From positions 116,253,534 to 116,317,533 of the forward strand of contig OY804580.1 in NCBI GenBank assembly GCA_963680875.1: DNA of 64,000 nucleotides, in the 5' to 3' direction. How positions within the stretch are numbered: the first letter of the stretch is position 1; each line of letters begins with the position of its first letter. Below, one piece after another: positions 25,101 through 37,987 of this stretch. The translations under genes and the position numbers were made by a program. Source of the stretch: Bathymodiolus brooksi (taxonomy: Eukaryota; Mollusca; Bivalvia; Mytilida; Modiolidae). The notes beneath the pieces were generated by a model that saw only the letters and a program-made list of their open reading frames with translations, did not search any database and was not told the DNA's origin.

Positions 25101-27408
25101 TTTCTAACGGACTGTCGGGTATAATATACATGTCTGTTGTATGTTGTTTCTAACGGACTGTCGAGTATAATCTAAATGTCTGTTGTATGTTGTTTCTAAC
25201 GGACTGTCAAGTATAATCTACATGTCTGTTGTATGTTGTTTCTAACAGACTGTCGAGTATAATCTACATGTCTGTTGTATGTTGTTTCTAACGGACTGTC
25301 GAGTATAATCTACATGTCTGCTGTATATTGTTTATAACGGACTGTCGAGTATAATCTACATGTCTGTTGTATGTTGTTTCTAACGGACTGTCGAGTATAA
25401 TCTAAATGTCTGTTGTATGTTGTTTCGAACGGACTGTCGAGTATAATCTACATGTCTGTTGTATGTTGTTTCTAACGGACTGTCGAGTATAATCTACATG
25501 TCTGTTGTATGTTGTTTCTAACGGACTGTCGAGTATATTCTACATGTCTGTTGTATGTTGTTTCTAACGAACTGTCGGGTATAATCTACATGTCTGTTGT
25601 ATGTTGTTTCTAACGAACTGTCGAGTATATTCTACATGTCTGTTGTATGTTGTTTCTAACGGACTGTCGGGTATAATCTACATGTCTGTTGTATGTTGTT
25701 TCTAACGGACTGTCGAGTATATTCTACATGTCTGTTGTATGTTGTTTCTAACGGACTGTCGGGAATAATCTACATGTCTGTTGTATGTTGTTTCTAACGG
25801 ACTGTCGAGTATAATCCAAATGTCTGTTGTATGTTGTTTCTAACGAACTGTCAAGTATAATCTACATGTCTGTTGTATGTTGTTTCTAACAGACGGTCGA
25901 GTATAATCTACATGTCTGTTGTATGTTGTTTCAAACGGACTGTCGAGTATAATCTACATGTCTGTTGTATGTTGTTTCTAACGGACTGTCGAGTGTAATC
26001 TACATGTCTGTTGTATGTTGTTTCTAACGGACTGTCGAGTATAATCTACATGTCTGCTGTATGTTGTTTATAACGGACTATCGAGTATAATCTACATGTC
26101 TGTTGTATGTTGTTTCTAACGGACTGTCGAGTATAATCTACATGTCTGTTGTATGTTGTTTCTAACGGACTGTCGAGTATAATGTACATGTCCGTTGTAT
26201 GTTGTTTCTAACGGACTGTCGAGTATAATCTACATGTCTGTTGTATGTTGTTTCTAACGAACTGTCGAGTATAATCTACATGTCTGTTGTATGTTGTTTC
26301 TAACGGACTGTCGAGTATATTCTACATGTCTGTTGTATGTTGTTTCTAACGGACTGTCGGGTATAAACTACATGTCTGTTGTATGTTGTTTCTAACGGAC
26401 TGTGGAGTATAATCTAAATGCCTGTTGTATGTTGTTTCTAACGGACTGTCAAGTATAATCTACATGTCTGTTGTATGTTGTTTCTAACGGACTGTCGAGT
26501 ATAATCTACATGTCTGTTGTATGTTGTTTCTAACGGACTGTCGAGTATAATCTACATGTCTGTCGTATGTTGTTTCTAACGGAATGTCGAGTATAATCTA
26601 CATGTCTGTTGTATGTTGTTTCTAACGGACTGTCGAGTATAATCTACATGTATGTTGTATGTTGTTTCTAACGACTGTCGAGTATAATCTACATGTCTGT
26701 TGTATGTTGTTTCTAACGGACTGTCGAGTAAAATCTATATGTCTGTTGTATGTTGTTTCTAGCGGACTGTCGAGTATAATCTACATGTCTGTTGTATGTT
26801 GTTTCTAACGGACTGTCGAGTATAATCTACATGTCTGTTGTATGTTGTTTCTAACGGACTGTCGAGTATAATATACATGTCTGTTGTATGTTGTTTCTAA
26901 CGGACTGTCGAGTATAATCTACATGTCTGTTGTATGTTGTTTCTAACGGACTGTCGAGTATAATCTACATGTCTGTTGTATGTTGTTTCTAACGGACTGT
27001 CGAGTATAATGTACATGTCCGTTGTATGTTGTTTCTAACGGACTGTCGAGTATAATCTACATGTCTGTTGTATGTTGTTTCTAACGGACTGTCGAGTATA
27101 ATCTACATGTCTGTTGTATGTTGTTTCTAACGGACTGTCGAGTATATTCTACATGTCTGTTGTATGTTGTTTCTAACGGACTGTCGGGTATAATATACAT
27201 GTCTGTTGTATGTTGTTTCTAACGGACTGTCGAGTATAATCTAAATGTCTGTTGTATGTTGTTTCTAACGGACTGTCAAGTATAATCTACATGTCTGTTG
27301 TATGTTGTTTCGAACGGACTGTCGAGTATAATCTACATGTCTGTTGTATGTTGTTTCTAACGGACTGTCGAGTATAATCTACATGTCTGCTGTATATTGT
27401 TTATAACG
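22121..27408. repeat. Higher-order repeat gamma, copy 1 (115 monomers)
   Basis: This 5288-bp unit (115 monomers less two bases) is followed in tandem by a second copy. Offset-5288 landmarks include TTTCTAGCGG (22440 and 27728), GTTGAG with CATGGCTG (23871 and 29159) and GAGTATGATCT (24571 and 29859). The unit starts exactly where the displaced alpha copy ends. Its last kilobase (about 26360-27408) begins with alpha-like monomers (TGGAG at 26402, class 2 deletion at 26672) and then enters the 21-monomer duplication. Confidence 0.86.
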
Positions 27409-28693
27409 GACTGTCGAGTATAATCTACATGTCTGTTGTATGTTGTTTCTAACGGACTGTCGAGTATAATCTAAATGTCTGTTGTATGTTGTTTCGAACG
27501 GACTGTCGAGTATAATCTACATGTCTGTTGTATGTTGTTTCTAACGGACTGTCGAGTATAATCTACATGTCTGTTGTATGTTGTTTCTAACGGACTGTCG
27601 AGTATATTCTACATGTCTGTTGTATGTTGTTTCTAACGAACTGTCGAGTATAATCTACATGTCTGTTGTATGTTGTTTCTAACGGACTGTCGAGTATAAT
27701 CTAAATGTCTGTTGTATGTTGTTTCTAGCGGACTGTCGAGTATAATCTACATGTCTGTTGTATGTTGTTTCTAACGGACTGTCGAGTATAATCTACATGT
27801 CTGTTGTATGTTGTTTCTAACGGACTGTCGAGTATAATATACATGTCTGTTGTATGTTGTTTCTAACGGACTGTCGAGTATAATCTACATGTCTGTTGTA
27901 TGTTGTTTCTAACGGACTGTCGAGTATAATCTACATGTCTGTTGTATGTTGTTTCTAACGGACTGTCGAGTATAATGTACATGTCCGTTGTATGTTGTTT
28001 CTAACGGACTGTCGAGTATAATCTACATGTCTGTTGTATGTTGTTTCTAACGGACTGTCGAGTATAATCTACATGTCTGTTGTATGTTGTTTCTAACGGA
28101 CTGTCGAGTATATTCTACATGTCTGTTGTATGTTGTTTCTAACGGACTGTCGGGTATAATATACATGTCTGTTGTATGTTGTTTCTAACGGACTGTCGAG
28201 TATAATCTAAATGTCTGTTGTATGTTGTTTCTAACGGACTGTCAAGTATAATCTACATGTCTGTTGTATGTTGTTTCTAACAGACTGTCGAGTATAATCT
28301 ACATGTCTGTTGTATGTTGTTTCTAACGGACTGTCGAGTATAATCTACATGTCTGCTGTATATTGTTTATAACGGACTGTCGAGTATAATCTACATGTCT
28401 GTTGTATGTTGTTTCTAACGGACTGTCGAGTATAATCTAAATGTCTGTTGTATGTTGTTTCGAACGGACTGTCGAGTATAATCTACATGTCTGTTGTATG
28501 TTGTTTCTAACGGACTGTCGAGTATAATCTACATGTCTGTTGTATGTTGTTTCTAACGGACTGTCGAGTATATTCTACATGTCTGTTGTATGTTGTTTCT
28601 AACGGACTGTCGGGTATAATCTACATGTCTGTTGTATGTTGTTTCTAACGGACTGTCGAGTATATTCTACATATCTGTTGTATGTTGTTTCTA
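26762..28693. repeat. 21-monomer tandem duplication across the gamma junction
   Basis: Landmarks repeat at offset 966 bp (21 monomers): TAGCGG (26762 and 27728), TAATGTACATGTCCG (27008 and 27974) and CTGCTGTATATTG (27389 and 28355). The first block differs near 27310, where TTTCGAACGG replaces the CTAACAG found at the matching place in the second. The duplication spans the boundary between gamma copies 1 and 2. Its right end is approximate. Confidence 0.8.
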
Positions 28694-31602
28694 ACGGACT
28701 GTCGAGTATAATCTACATGTCTGTTGTATGTTGTTTCTAACGAACTGTCGAGTATAATCTAAATGCCTGTTGTATGTTGTTTCTAACGGACTGTCAAGTA
28801 TAATCTACATGTCTGTTGTATGTTGTTTCTAACGGACTGTCGAGTATAATCTACATGTCTGTTGTATGTTGTTTCTAACGGACTGTCGAGTATAATCTAC
28901 ATGTCTGTTGTATGTTGTTTCTAACGGAATGTCGAGTATAATCTACATGTCTGTTGTATGTTGTTTCTAACGGACTGTCGAGTGTAATCTACATGTATGT
29001 TGTATGTTGTTTCTAACGACTGTCGAGTATAATCTACATGTCTGTTGTATGTTGTTTCTAACGGACTGTCGAGTATAATCTATATGTCTGTTGTATGTTG
29101 TTTCTAACGGACTGTCGAGTATAATCTACATGTCTGTTGTATGTTGTTTCTAACGTACTGTTGAGTATAATCTACATGGCTGTTGTATGTTGTTTCTAAC
29201 GGACTGTCGAGTATAATCTACATGTCTGTTGTATGTTGTTTCTAACGGACTGTCGAGTATAATCTACATGTCTGTTGTATGTTGTTTCTAACGGACTGTC
29301 GAGTATAATCTAAATGTCTGTTGTATGTTGTTTCTAACGGACTTTCGAGTATATTCTACATGTCTGTTGTATGTTGTTTCTAACGGACTGTCGAGTATAA
29401 TCTACATGTCTGTTGTATGTTGTTTCTAACGGACTGTCGAGTATAATCTACATGTCTGTTGTATGTTGTTTCTAACGGACTGTCGAGTATAATCTCCATG
29501 TCTGTTGTATGTTGTTTCTAACAGACTGTCGAGTATAATCTACATGTCTGTTGTATGTTGTTTCAAACGGACTGTCGAGTATAATCTACATGTCTGTTGT
29601 ATGTTGTTTCGAACGGACTGTCGAGTATAATCTACATGTCTGTTGTATGTTGTTTCTAACGGACTGTCGAGTATAATCTACATGTCTGTTGTATGTTGTT
29701 TCTAACGGACTGTCGAGTATAATCTACATGTCTGTTGTATGTTGTTTCTAACGGACTGTCGAGTATAATCTACATGTCTGCTGTATATTGTTTATAACGG
29801 ACTGTCGAGTATAATCTACATGTCTGTTGTATGTTGTTTCTAACGGACTGTCGAGTATGATCTACATGTCTGTTGTATGTTGTTTCTAACGGACTGTCGA
29901 GTATAATCTACATGTCTGTTGTATGTTGTTTCTAACGGACTGTCGAGTATAATCTCCATGTCTGTTGTATGTTGTTTCTAACAGACTGTCGAGTATAATC
30001 TACATGTCTGTTGTATGTTGTTTCAAACGGACTGTCGAGTATAATCTTCATGTCTGTTGTATGTTGTTTCTAACGGACTGTTGAGTATAATCTACATGTC
30101 TGTTGTATGTTGTTTCTAACGGACTGTCGAGTATAATCTACATGTCTGTTGTATGTTGTTTCTAACGGACTGTCGAGTATAATCTACATGTCTGTTGTAT
30201 GTTGTTTCTAACGGACTGTCGAGTATAATGTACATGTCCGTTGTATGTTGTTTCTAACGGACTGTCGAGTATAATCTACATGTCTGTTGTATGTTGTTTC
30301 TAACGAACTGTCGAGTATAATCTACATGTCTGTTGTATGTTGTTTCTAACGGACTGTCGGGTATAATATACATGTCTGTTGTATGTTGTTTCTAACGGAC
30401 TGTCGAGTATAATCTAAATGTCTGTTGTATGTTGTTTCTAACGGACTGTCAAGTATAATCTACATGTCTGTTGTATGTTGTTTCTAACAGACTGTCGAGT
30501 ATAATCTACATGTCTGTTGTATGTTGTTTCTAACGGACTGTCGAGTATAATCTACATGTCTGCTGTATATTGTTTATAACGGACTGTCGAGTATAATCTA
30601 CATGTCTGTTGTATGTTGTTTCTAACGGACTGTCGAGTATAATCTAAATGTCTGTTGTATGTTGTTTCGAACGGACTGTCGAGTATAATCTACATGTCTG
30701 TTGTATGTTGTTTCTAACGGACTGTCGAGTATAATCTACATGTCTGTTGTATGTTGTTTCTAACGGACTGTCGAGTATATTCTACATGTCTGTTGTATGT
30801 TGTTTCTAACGAACTGTCGGGTATAATCTACATGTCTGTTGTATGTTGTTTCTAACGAACTGTCGAGTATATTCTACATGTCTGTTGTATGTTGTTTCTA
30901 ACGGACTGTCGGGTATAATCTACATGTCTGTTGTATGTTGTTTCTAACGGACTGTCGAGTATATTCTACATGTCTGTTGTATGTTGTTTCTAACGGACTG
31001 TCGGGTATAATCTACATGTCTGTTGTATGTTGTTTCTAACGGACTGTCGAGTATAATCCAAATGTCTGTTGTATGTTGTTTCTAACGAACTGTCAAGTAT
31101 AATCTACATGTCTGTTGTATGTTGTTTCTAACAGACGGTCGAGTATAATCTACATGTCTGTTGTATGTTGTTTCAAACGGACTGTCGAGTATAATCTACA
31201 TGTCTGTTGTATGTTGTTTCTAACGGACTGTCGAGTGTAATCTACATGTCTGTTGTATGTTGTTTCTAACGGACTGTCGAGTATAATCTACATGTCTGCT
31301 GTATGTTGTTTATAACGGACTATCGAGTATAATCTACATGTCTGTTGTATGTTGTTTCTAACGGACTGTCGAGTATAATCTACATGTCTGTTGTATGTTG
31401 TTTCTAACGGACTGTCGAGTATAATGTACATGTCCGTTGTATGTTGTTTCTAACGGACTGTCGAGTATAATCTACATGTCTGTTGTATGTTGTTTCTAAC
31501 GAACTGTCGAGTATAATCTACATGTCTGTTGTATGTTGTTTCTAACGGACTGTCGAGTATATTCTACATGTCTGTTGTATGTTGTTTCTAACGGACTGTC
31601 GG
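27409..31602. repeat. Higher-order repeat gamma, copy 2 (partial)
   Basis: This is a near-copy of 22121-26360. The offset is 5288 to about 30350 and 5242 afterwards, because the GTATATTC monomer at about 25061-25106 of copy 1 has no counterpart. The AATCCAAATG marker confirms this (25816 and 31058). Private differences include CGGGAATAAT in copy 1 at 25761, where copy 2 has CGGGTATAAT. The match ends near 31602, where copy 2 enters a second turn of the 27-monomer repeat. Confidence 0.86.
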
Positions 31603-32617
31603 GTATAATATACATGTCTGTTGTATGTTGTTTCTAACGGACTGTCGAGTATAATCTAAATGTCTGTTGTATGTTGTTTCTAACGGACTGTCAAGTATAA
31701 TCTACATGTCTGTTGTATGTTGTTTCTAACAGACTGTCGAGTATAATCTACATGTCTGTTGTATGTTGTTTCTAACGGACTGTCGAGTATAATCTACATG
31801 TCTGCTGTATATTGTTTATAACGGACTGTCGAGTATAATCTACATGTCTGTTGTATGTTGTTTCTAACGGACTGTCGAGTATAATCTAAATGTCTGTTGT
31901 ATGTTGTTTCGAACGGACTGTCGAGTATAATCTACATGTCTGTTGTATGTTGTTTCTAACGGACTGTCGAGTATAATCTACATGTCTGTTGTATGTTGTT
32001 TCTAACGGACTGTCGAGTATATTCTACATGTCTGTTGTATGTTGTTTCTAACGAACTGTCGGGTATAATCTACATGTCTGTTGTATGTTGTTTCTAACGA
32101 ACTGTCGAGTATATTCTACATGTCTGTTGTATGTTGTTTCTAACGGACTGTCGGGTATAATCTACATGTCTGTTGTATGTTGTTTCTAACGGACTGTCGA
32201 GTATATTCTACATGTCTGTTGTATGTTGTTTCTAACGGACTGTCGGGTATAATCTACATGTCTGTTGTATGTTGTTTCTAACGGACTGTCGAGTATAATC
32301 CAAATGTCTGTTGTATGTTGTTTCTAACGAACTGTCAAGTATAATCTACATGTCTGTTGTATGTTGTTTCTAACAGACGGTCGAGTATAATCTACATGTC
32401 TGTTGTATGTTGTTTCAAACGAACTGTCGAGTATAATCTACATGTCTGTTGTATGTTGTTTCTAACGGACTGTCGAGTGTAATCTACATGTCTGTTGTAT
32501 GTTGTTTCTAACGGACTGTCGAGTATAATCTACATGTCTGCTGTATGTTGTTTATAACGGACTATCGAGTATAATCTACATGTCTGTTGTATGTTGTTTC
32601 TAACGGACTGTCGAGTA
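30352..32617. repeat. 27-monomer tandem duplication
   Basis: The block 30352-31593 (1242 bp) is repeated from 31594, matching to about 32617. Landmarks: TCGGG/ATATAC (30359 and 31601), AATCCAAATG (31058 and 32300) and GACTATCGAG (31318 and 32560). The first block is shared with gamma copy 1, so this duplication came after, or within, gamma copy 2. Confidence 0.87.
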
Positions 32618-33433
32618 TAATCTATATGTCTGTTGTATATTGTTTCTAACGAACTGTCGAGTATAATCTACATGTCTGTTGTATGTTGTTTCTAACGGAC
32701 TGTTGAGTATAATCTACATATCTGTTGTATGTTGTTTCTAACGGACTGTCGAGTATAATCTACATGTCTGTTGTATGTTGTTTCTAACGGACTGTAGAGT
32801 ATAAACTCCATGTTTGTTGTATGTTGTTTCTAACGGACTGTCGGGTATAATCTACATGTCTGTTGTATGTTGTTTCTAACGGACTGTCGAGTATAATCCA
32901 AATGTCTGTTGTATGTTGTTTCTAACGAACTGTCAAGTATAATCTACATGTCTGTTGTATGTTGTTTCTAACAGACGGTCGAGTATAATCTACATGTCTG
33001 TTGTATGTTGTTTCAAACGGACTGTCGAGTATAATCTACATGTCTGTTGTATGTTGTTTCTAACGGACTGTCGAGTGTAATCTACATGTCTGTTGTATGT
33101 TGTTTCTAACGGACTGTCGAGTATAATCTACATGTCTGCTGTATGTTGTTTATAACGGACTATCGAGTATAATCTACATGTCTGTTGTATGTTGTTTCTA
33201 ACGGACTGTCGAGTATAATCTATATGTCTGTTGTATATTGTTTCTAACGAACTGTCGAGTATAATCTACATGTCTGTTGTATGTTGTTTCTAACGGACTG
33301 TTGAGTATAATATACATATCTGTTGTATGTTGTTTCTAACGGACTGTCGAGTATAATCTACATGTCTGTTGTATGTTGTTTCTAACGGACTGTAGAGTAT
33401 AAACTCCATGTTTGTTGTATGTTGTTTCTAACA
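32238..33433. repeat. 13-monomer tandem duplication
   Basis: The block 32238-32835 (598 bp) is repeated at 32836-33433. Each holds TCGGG, AATCCAAATG, CAAG, AGACGG, TTTCAAAC, GAGTGTAAT, GACTATCGAG, CTATATG with GTATATTG, GTTGAG with CATATCTG, and GTAGAG with AAACTCCATGTTTG (32793 and 33391). Differences include TTTCAAACGAAC in the first block and ATATACATATC in the second. Confidence 0.88.
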
Positions 33434-35963
33434 GACTGTCGAGTATAATCTACATGTCTGTTGTATGTTGTTTCAAACGGACGGTCGAGTATAATCTACA
33501 TGTCTGATGTATGTTGTTTCTAACGGACTGTCGAGTATAATCTACATGTCTGTTGTATGTTGTTTCTAACGGACTGTCGAGTATTATCTACATGTCTGTT
33601 GTATGTTGTTTCTAACGGACTGTCGAGTATAATCTAAATGTCTGTTGTATGTTGTTTCTGACGGACTGTCGAGTATAATCTACATGTCCGTTGTATGTTG
33701 TTTCTAACGAACTGTCGAGTATAATCTACATGTCTGTTGTATGTTGTTTCTAACGGACTGTCGAGTATATTCTACATGTCTGTTGTATGTTGTTTCTAAC
33801 GGACTGTCGGTTATAATCTACATGTCTGTTGTATGTTGTTTCTAACGGACTGTCGAGTATAATCTAAATGTCTGTTGTATGTTGTTTCTAACGGACTGTC
33901 AAGTATAATCTACATGTCTGTTGTATGTTGTTTCTAACAGACTGTCGAGTATAATCCACATGTCTGTTGTATGTTGTTTCAAACGGACTGTCGAGTATCA
34001 TCTACATGTCTGTTGTATGCTGTTTCTAACGAACTGTCGAGTATAATATAAATGTCTGTTGTATGTTGTTTCTAACGGACTGTCGAGTATAATCTACATG
34101 TCTGTTGTATGTTGTTTCTAACGAACTGTCGAGTATATTCTACATGTCAGTTGTATGTTTTTTCTAACGGACTGTCGAGTATAATCTCCATGTATGTTGT
34201 ATGTTGTTTCTAACGGACTGTCGAGTATAATCTATATGTCTGTTGTATGTTGTTTCTAACGGACTGTCTAGTATAATCTACATGTCTGTTGTATGTTGTT
34301 TCTAACGGACTGTCGAGTATAATCTACATGTCTGTTGTATGTTGTTTCTAACGGACTGTCGAGTATAATCTACATGTCTGTTGTATGTTGTTTCTAACGG
34401 ACTGTCGAGTATAATCCAAATGTCTGTTGTATGTTGTTTCTAACGAACTGTCAAGTATAATCTACATGTCTGTTGTATGTTGTTTCTAACAGACGGTCGA
34501 GTATAATCTACATGTCTGTTGTATGTTGTTTCAAACGGACTGTCGAGTATAATCTACATGTCTGTTGTATGTTGTTTCTAACGGACTGTCGAGTGTAATC
34601 TACATGTCTGTTGTATGTTGTTTCTAACGGACTGTCGAGTATAATCTACATGTCTGCTGTATGTTGTTTATAACGGACTATCGAGTATAATCTACATGTC
34701 TGTTGTATGTTGTTTCTAACGGACTGTCGAGTATAATATATATGTCTGTTGTATATTGTTTCTAACGAACTGTCGAGTATAATCTACATGTCTGTTGTAT
34801 GTTGTTTCTAACGGACTGTTGAGTATAATATACATATCTGTTGTATGTTGTTTCTAACGGACTGTCGAGTATAATCTACATGTCTGTTGTATGTTGTTTC
34901 TAACGGACTGTAGAGTATAAACTCCATGTTTGTTGTATGTTGTTTCTAACAGACTGTCGAGTATAATCTACATGTCTGTTGTATGTTGTTTCAAACGGAC
35001 GGTCGAGTATAATCTACATGTCTGAAGTATGTTGTTTCTAACGGACTGTCGAGTATAATCTACATGTCTGTTGTATGTTGTTTCTAACGGACTGTCGAGT
35101 ATTATCTACATGTCTGTTGTATGTTGTTTCTAACGGACTGTCGAGTATAATCTACATGTCTGTTGTATGTTGTTTCTAACGGACTGTCGAGTATAATCTA
35201 AATGTCTGTTGTATGTTGTTTCTGACGGACTGTCGAGTATAATCTACATGTCCGTTGTATGTTGTTTCTAACGAACTGTCGAGTATAATCTACATGTCTG
35301 TTGTATGTTGTTTCTAACGGACTGTCGAGTATATTCTACATGTCTGTTGTATGTTGTTTCTAACGGACTGTCGGTTATAATCTACATGTCTGTTGTATGT
35401 TGTTTCTAACGGACTGTCGAGTATAATCTAAATGTCTGTTGTATGTTGTTTCTAACGGACTGTCAAGTATAATCTACATGTCTGTTGTATGTTGTTTCTA
35501 ACAGACTGTCGAGTATAATCCACATGTCTGTTGTATGTTGTTTCAAACGGACTGTCGAGTATCATCTACATGTCTGTTGTATGCTGTTTCTAACGAACTG
35601 TCGAGTATAATATAAATGTCTGTTGTATGTTGTTTCTAACGGACTGTCGAGTATAATCTACATGTCTGTTGTATGTTGTTTCTAACGAACTGTCGAGTAT
35701 ATTCTACATGTCAGTTGTATGTTTTTTCTAACGGACTGTCAAGTATAATCTCCATGTATGTTGTATGTTGTTTCTAACGGACTGTCGAGTATAATCTATA
35801 TGTCTGTTGTATGTTGTTTCTAACGGACTGTCTAGTATAATCTACATGTCTGTTGTATGTTGTTTCTAACGGACTGTCGAGTATAATCTACATGTCTGTT
35901 GTATGTTGTTTCTAACGGACTGTCGAGTATAATCTACATGTCTGTTGTATGTTGTTTCTAACG
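32882..35963. repeat. 33/34-monomer tandem duplication
   Basis: The block 32882-34399 (33 monomers, 1518 bp) is repeated from 34400 with one extra consensus monomer at 35136-35181, so the offset rises from 1518 to 1564. Landmarks: AATCCAAATG (32898 and 34416), GTAGAG (33391 and 34909), TTTCTGACGG (33656 and 35220) and CATGTCAGTTG with GTTTTTTC (34145 and 35709). Point differences include TCTGATGTATG against TCTGAAGTATG near 35025. Confidence 0.87.
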
Positions 35964-36079
35964 GACTGTCGAGTATAATCTATATGTCTGTTGTATATTG
36001 TTTCTAACGGACTGTCGAGTATAATCTACATGTCTGTTGTATGTTGTTTCTAACGGACTGTTGAGTACAATCTACATAT

Positions 36080-37987
36080 CTGTTGTATGTTGTTTCTAAC
36101 GGACTGTCGAGTATAATCTACATGTCTGTTGTATGTTGTTTCTAACGGACTGTCGAGTATAATCTCCATGTCTGTTGTATGTTGTTTCTAACAGACTGTC
36201 GAGTATAATCTACATGTCTGTTGTATGTTGTTTCAAACGGACTGTCGAGTATAATCTACATGTCTGTTGTATGTTGTTTCTAACGAACTGTCGAGTATAA
36301 TCTACATGTCTGTTGTATGTTGTTTCTAACGGACTGTCGAGTATAATCTAAATGCCTGTTGTATGTTGTTTCTAACGGACTGTCAAGTATAATCTACATG
36401 TCTGTTGTATGTTGTTTCTAACGGACTGTCGAGTATAATCTACATGTCTGTTGTATGTTGTTTCTAACGGACTGTCGAGTATAATCTACATGTCTGTTGT
36501 ATGTTGTTTCTAACGGACTGTCGAGTATAATCTATATGTCTGTTGTATATTGTTTCTAACGGACTGTCGAGTATAATCTACATGTCTGTTGTATGTTGTT
36601 TCTAACGGACTGTTGAGTATAATCTACATATCTGTTGTATGTTGTTTCTAACGGACTGTCGAGTATAATCTACATGTCTGTTGTATGTTGTTTCTAATGG
36701 ACTGTCGAGTATAATCTCCATGTCTGTTGTATGTTGTTTCTAACAGACTGTCGAGTATAATCTACATGTCTGTTGTATGTTGTTTCAAACGGACGGTCGA
36801 GTATAATCTACATGTCTGTTGTATGTTGTTTCAAACGGACTGTCGAGTATAATCTACAAGTCTGTTGTATGCTGTTTCTAACGAACTGTCGAGTATAATA
36901 TAAATGTCTGTTGTATGTTGTTTCTAACGGACTGTCGAGTATAATCTACATGTCTGTTGTATGTTGTTTCTAACGAACTGTCGAGTATATTCTACATATC
37001 TGTTGTATGTTTTTTCTAACGGACTGTCGAGTATAATCTCCATGTATGTTGTATGTTGTTTCTAACGGACTGTCGAGTATAATCTATATGTCTGTTGTAT
37101 GTTGTTTCTAACGGACTGTCTAGTATAATCTACATGTCTGTTGTATGTTGTTTCTAACGGACTGTCGAGTATAATATACATGTCTGTTGTATGTTGTTTC
37201 TAACGAACTGTCGAGTATAATCTACATGTCTGTTGTATGTTGTTTCTAACGGACTGTCGAGTATAATCTACATGTCTGTTGTATGTTGTTTCTAACGGAC
37301 TGTCGAGTATAATCTACATGTCTGTTGTATGTTGTTTCTAACGGACTGTCGAGTATATTCTACATGTCTGTTGTATGTTGTTTCTAACGGACTGTCGAGT
37401 ATAATCTACATGTCTGTTGTATGTTGTTTCTAACGAACTGTCGAGTATAATCTACATGTCTGTTGTATGTTGTTTCTAACGGACTGTCGAGTATAATCTC
37501 CATGTCTGTTGTATATTGTTTCTAACAGACTGTCGAGTATAATCTACATGTCTGTTGTATGTTGTTTCAAACGGACTGTCGAGTATAATCTACATGTCTG
37601 TTGTATGTTGTTTCTAACGGACTGTCGAGTATAATATACATGTCTGTTGTATGTTGTTTCTAACGGACTGTCGAGTATAATCTACATGTCTGTTGTATGT
37701 TGTTTCTAACGGACTGTCGAGTATAATCTACATGTCTGTTGTATGTTGTTTCTAACGGACTGTCGAGTATAATCTACATGTCTGTTGTATGTTGTTTCTA
37801 ACAAACTGTCGAGTATAATCTACATGTTCGTTGTATGTTGTTTCTAACGAACTGTCGAGTATAATCTACATGTCTGTTGTATGTTGTTTCTAACGGACTG
37901 GCGAGTATATTCTACATGTCTGTTGTATGTTGTTTCTAACGGACTGTCGGGTATAATCTACATGTCTGTTGTATGTTGTTTCTAACG
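36080..37987. repeat. Epsilon-type leader segment
   Basis: From about 36080 the sequence matches 39622 onward at offset 3542 (CTCC at 36164 and 39706; AATGCC at 36351 and 39893; ACAAACTG at 37801 and 41343). This is the first part of the first epsilon turn. Small differences include CTACAAG near 36856, and CGAACTG near 37205 where the later copy has CGGACTG. Confidence 0.8.
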
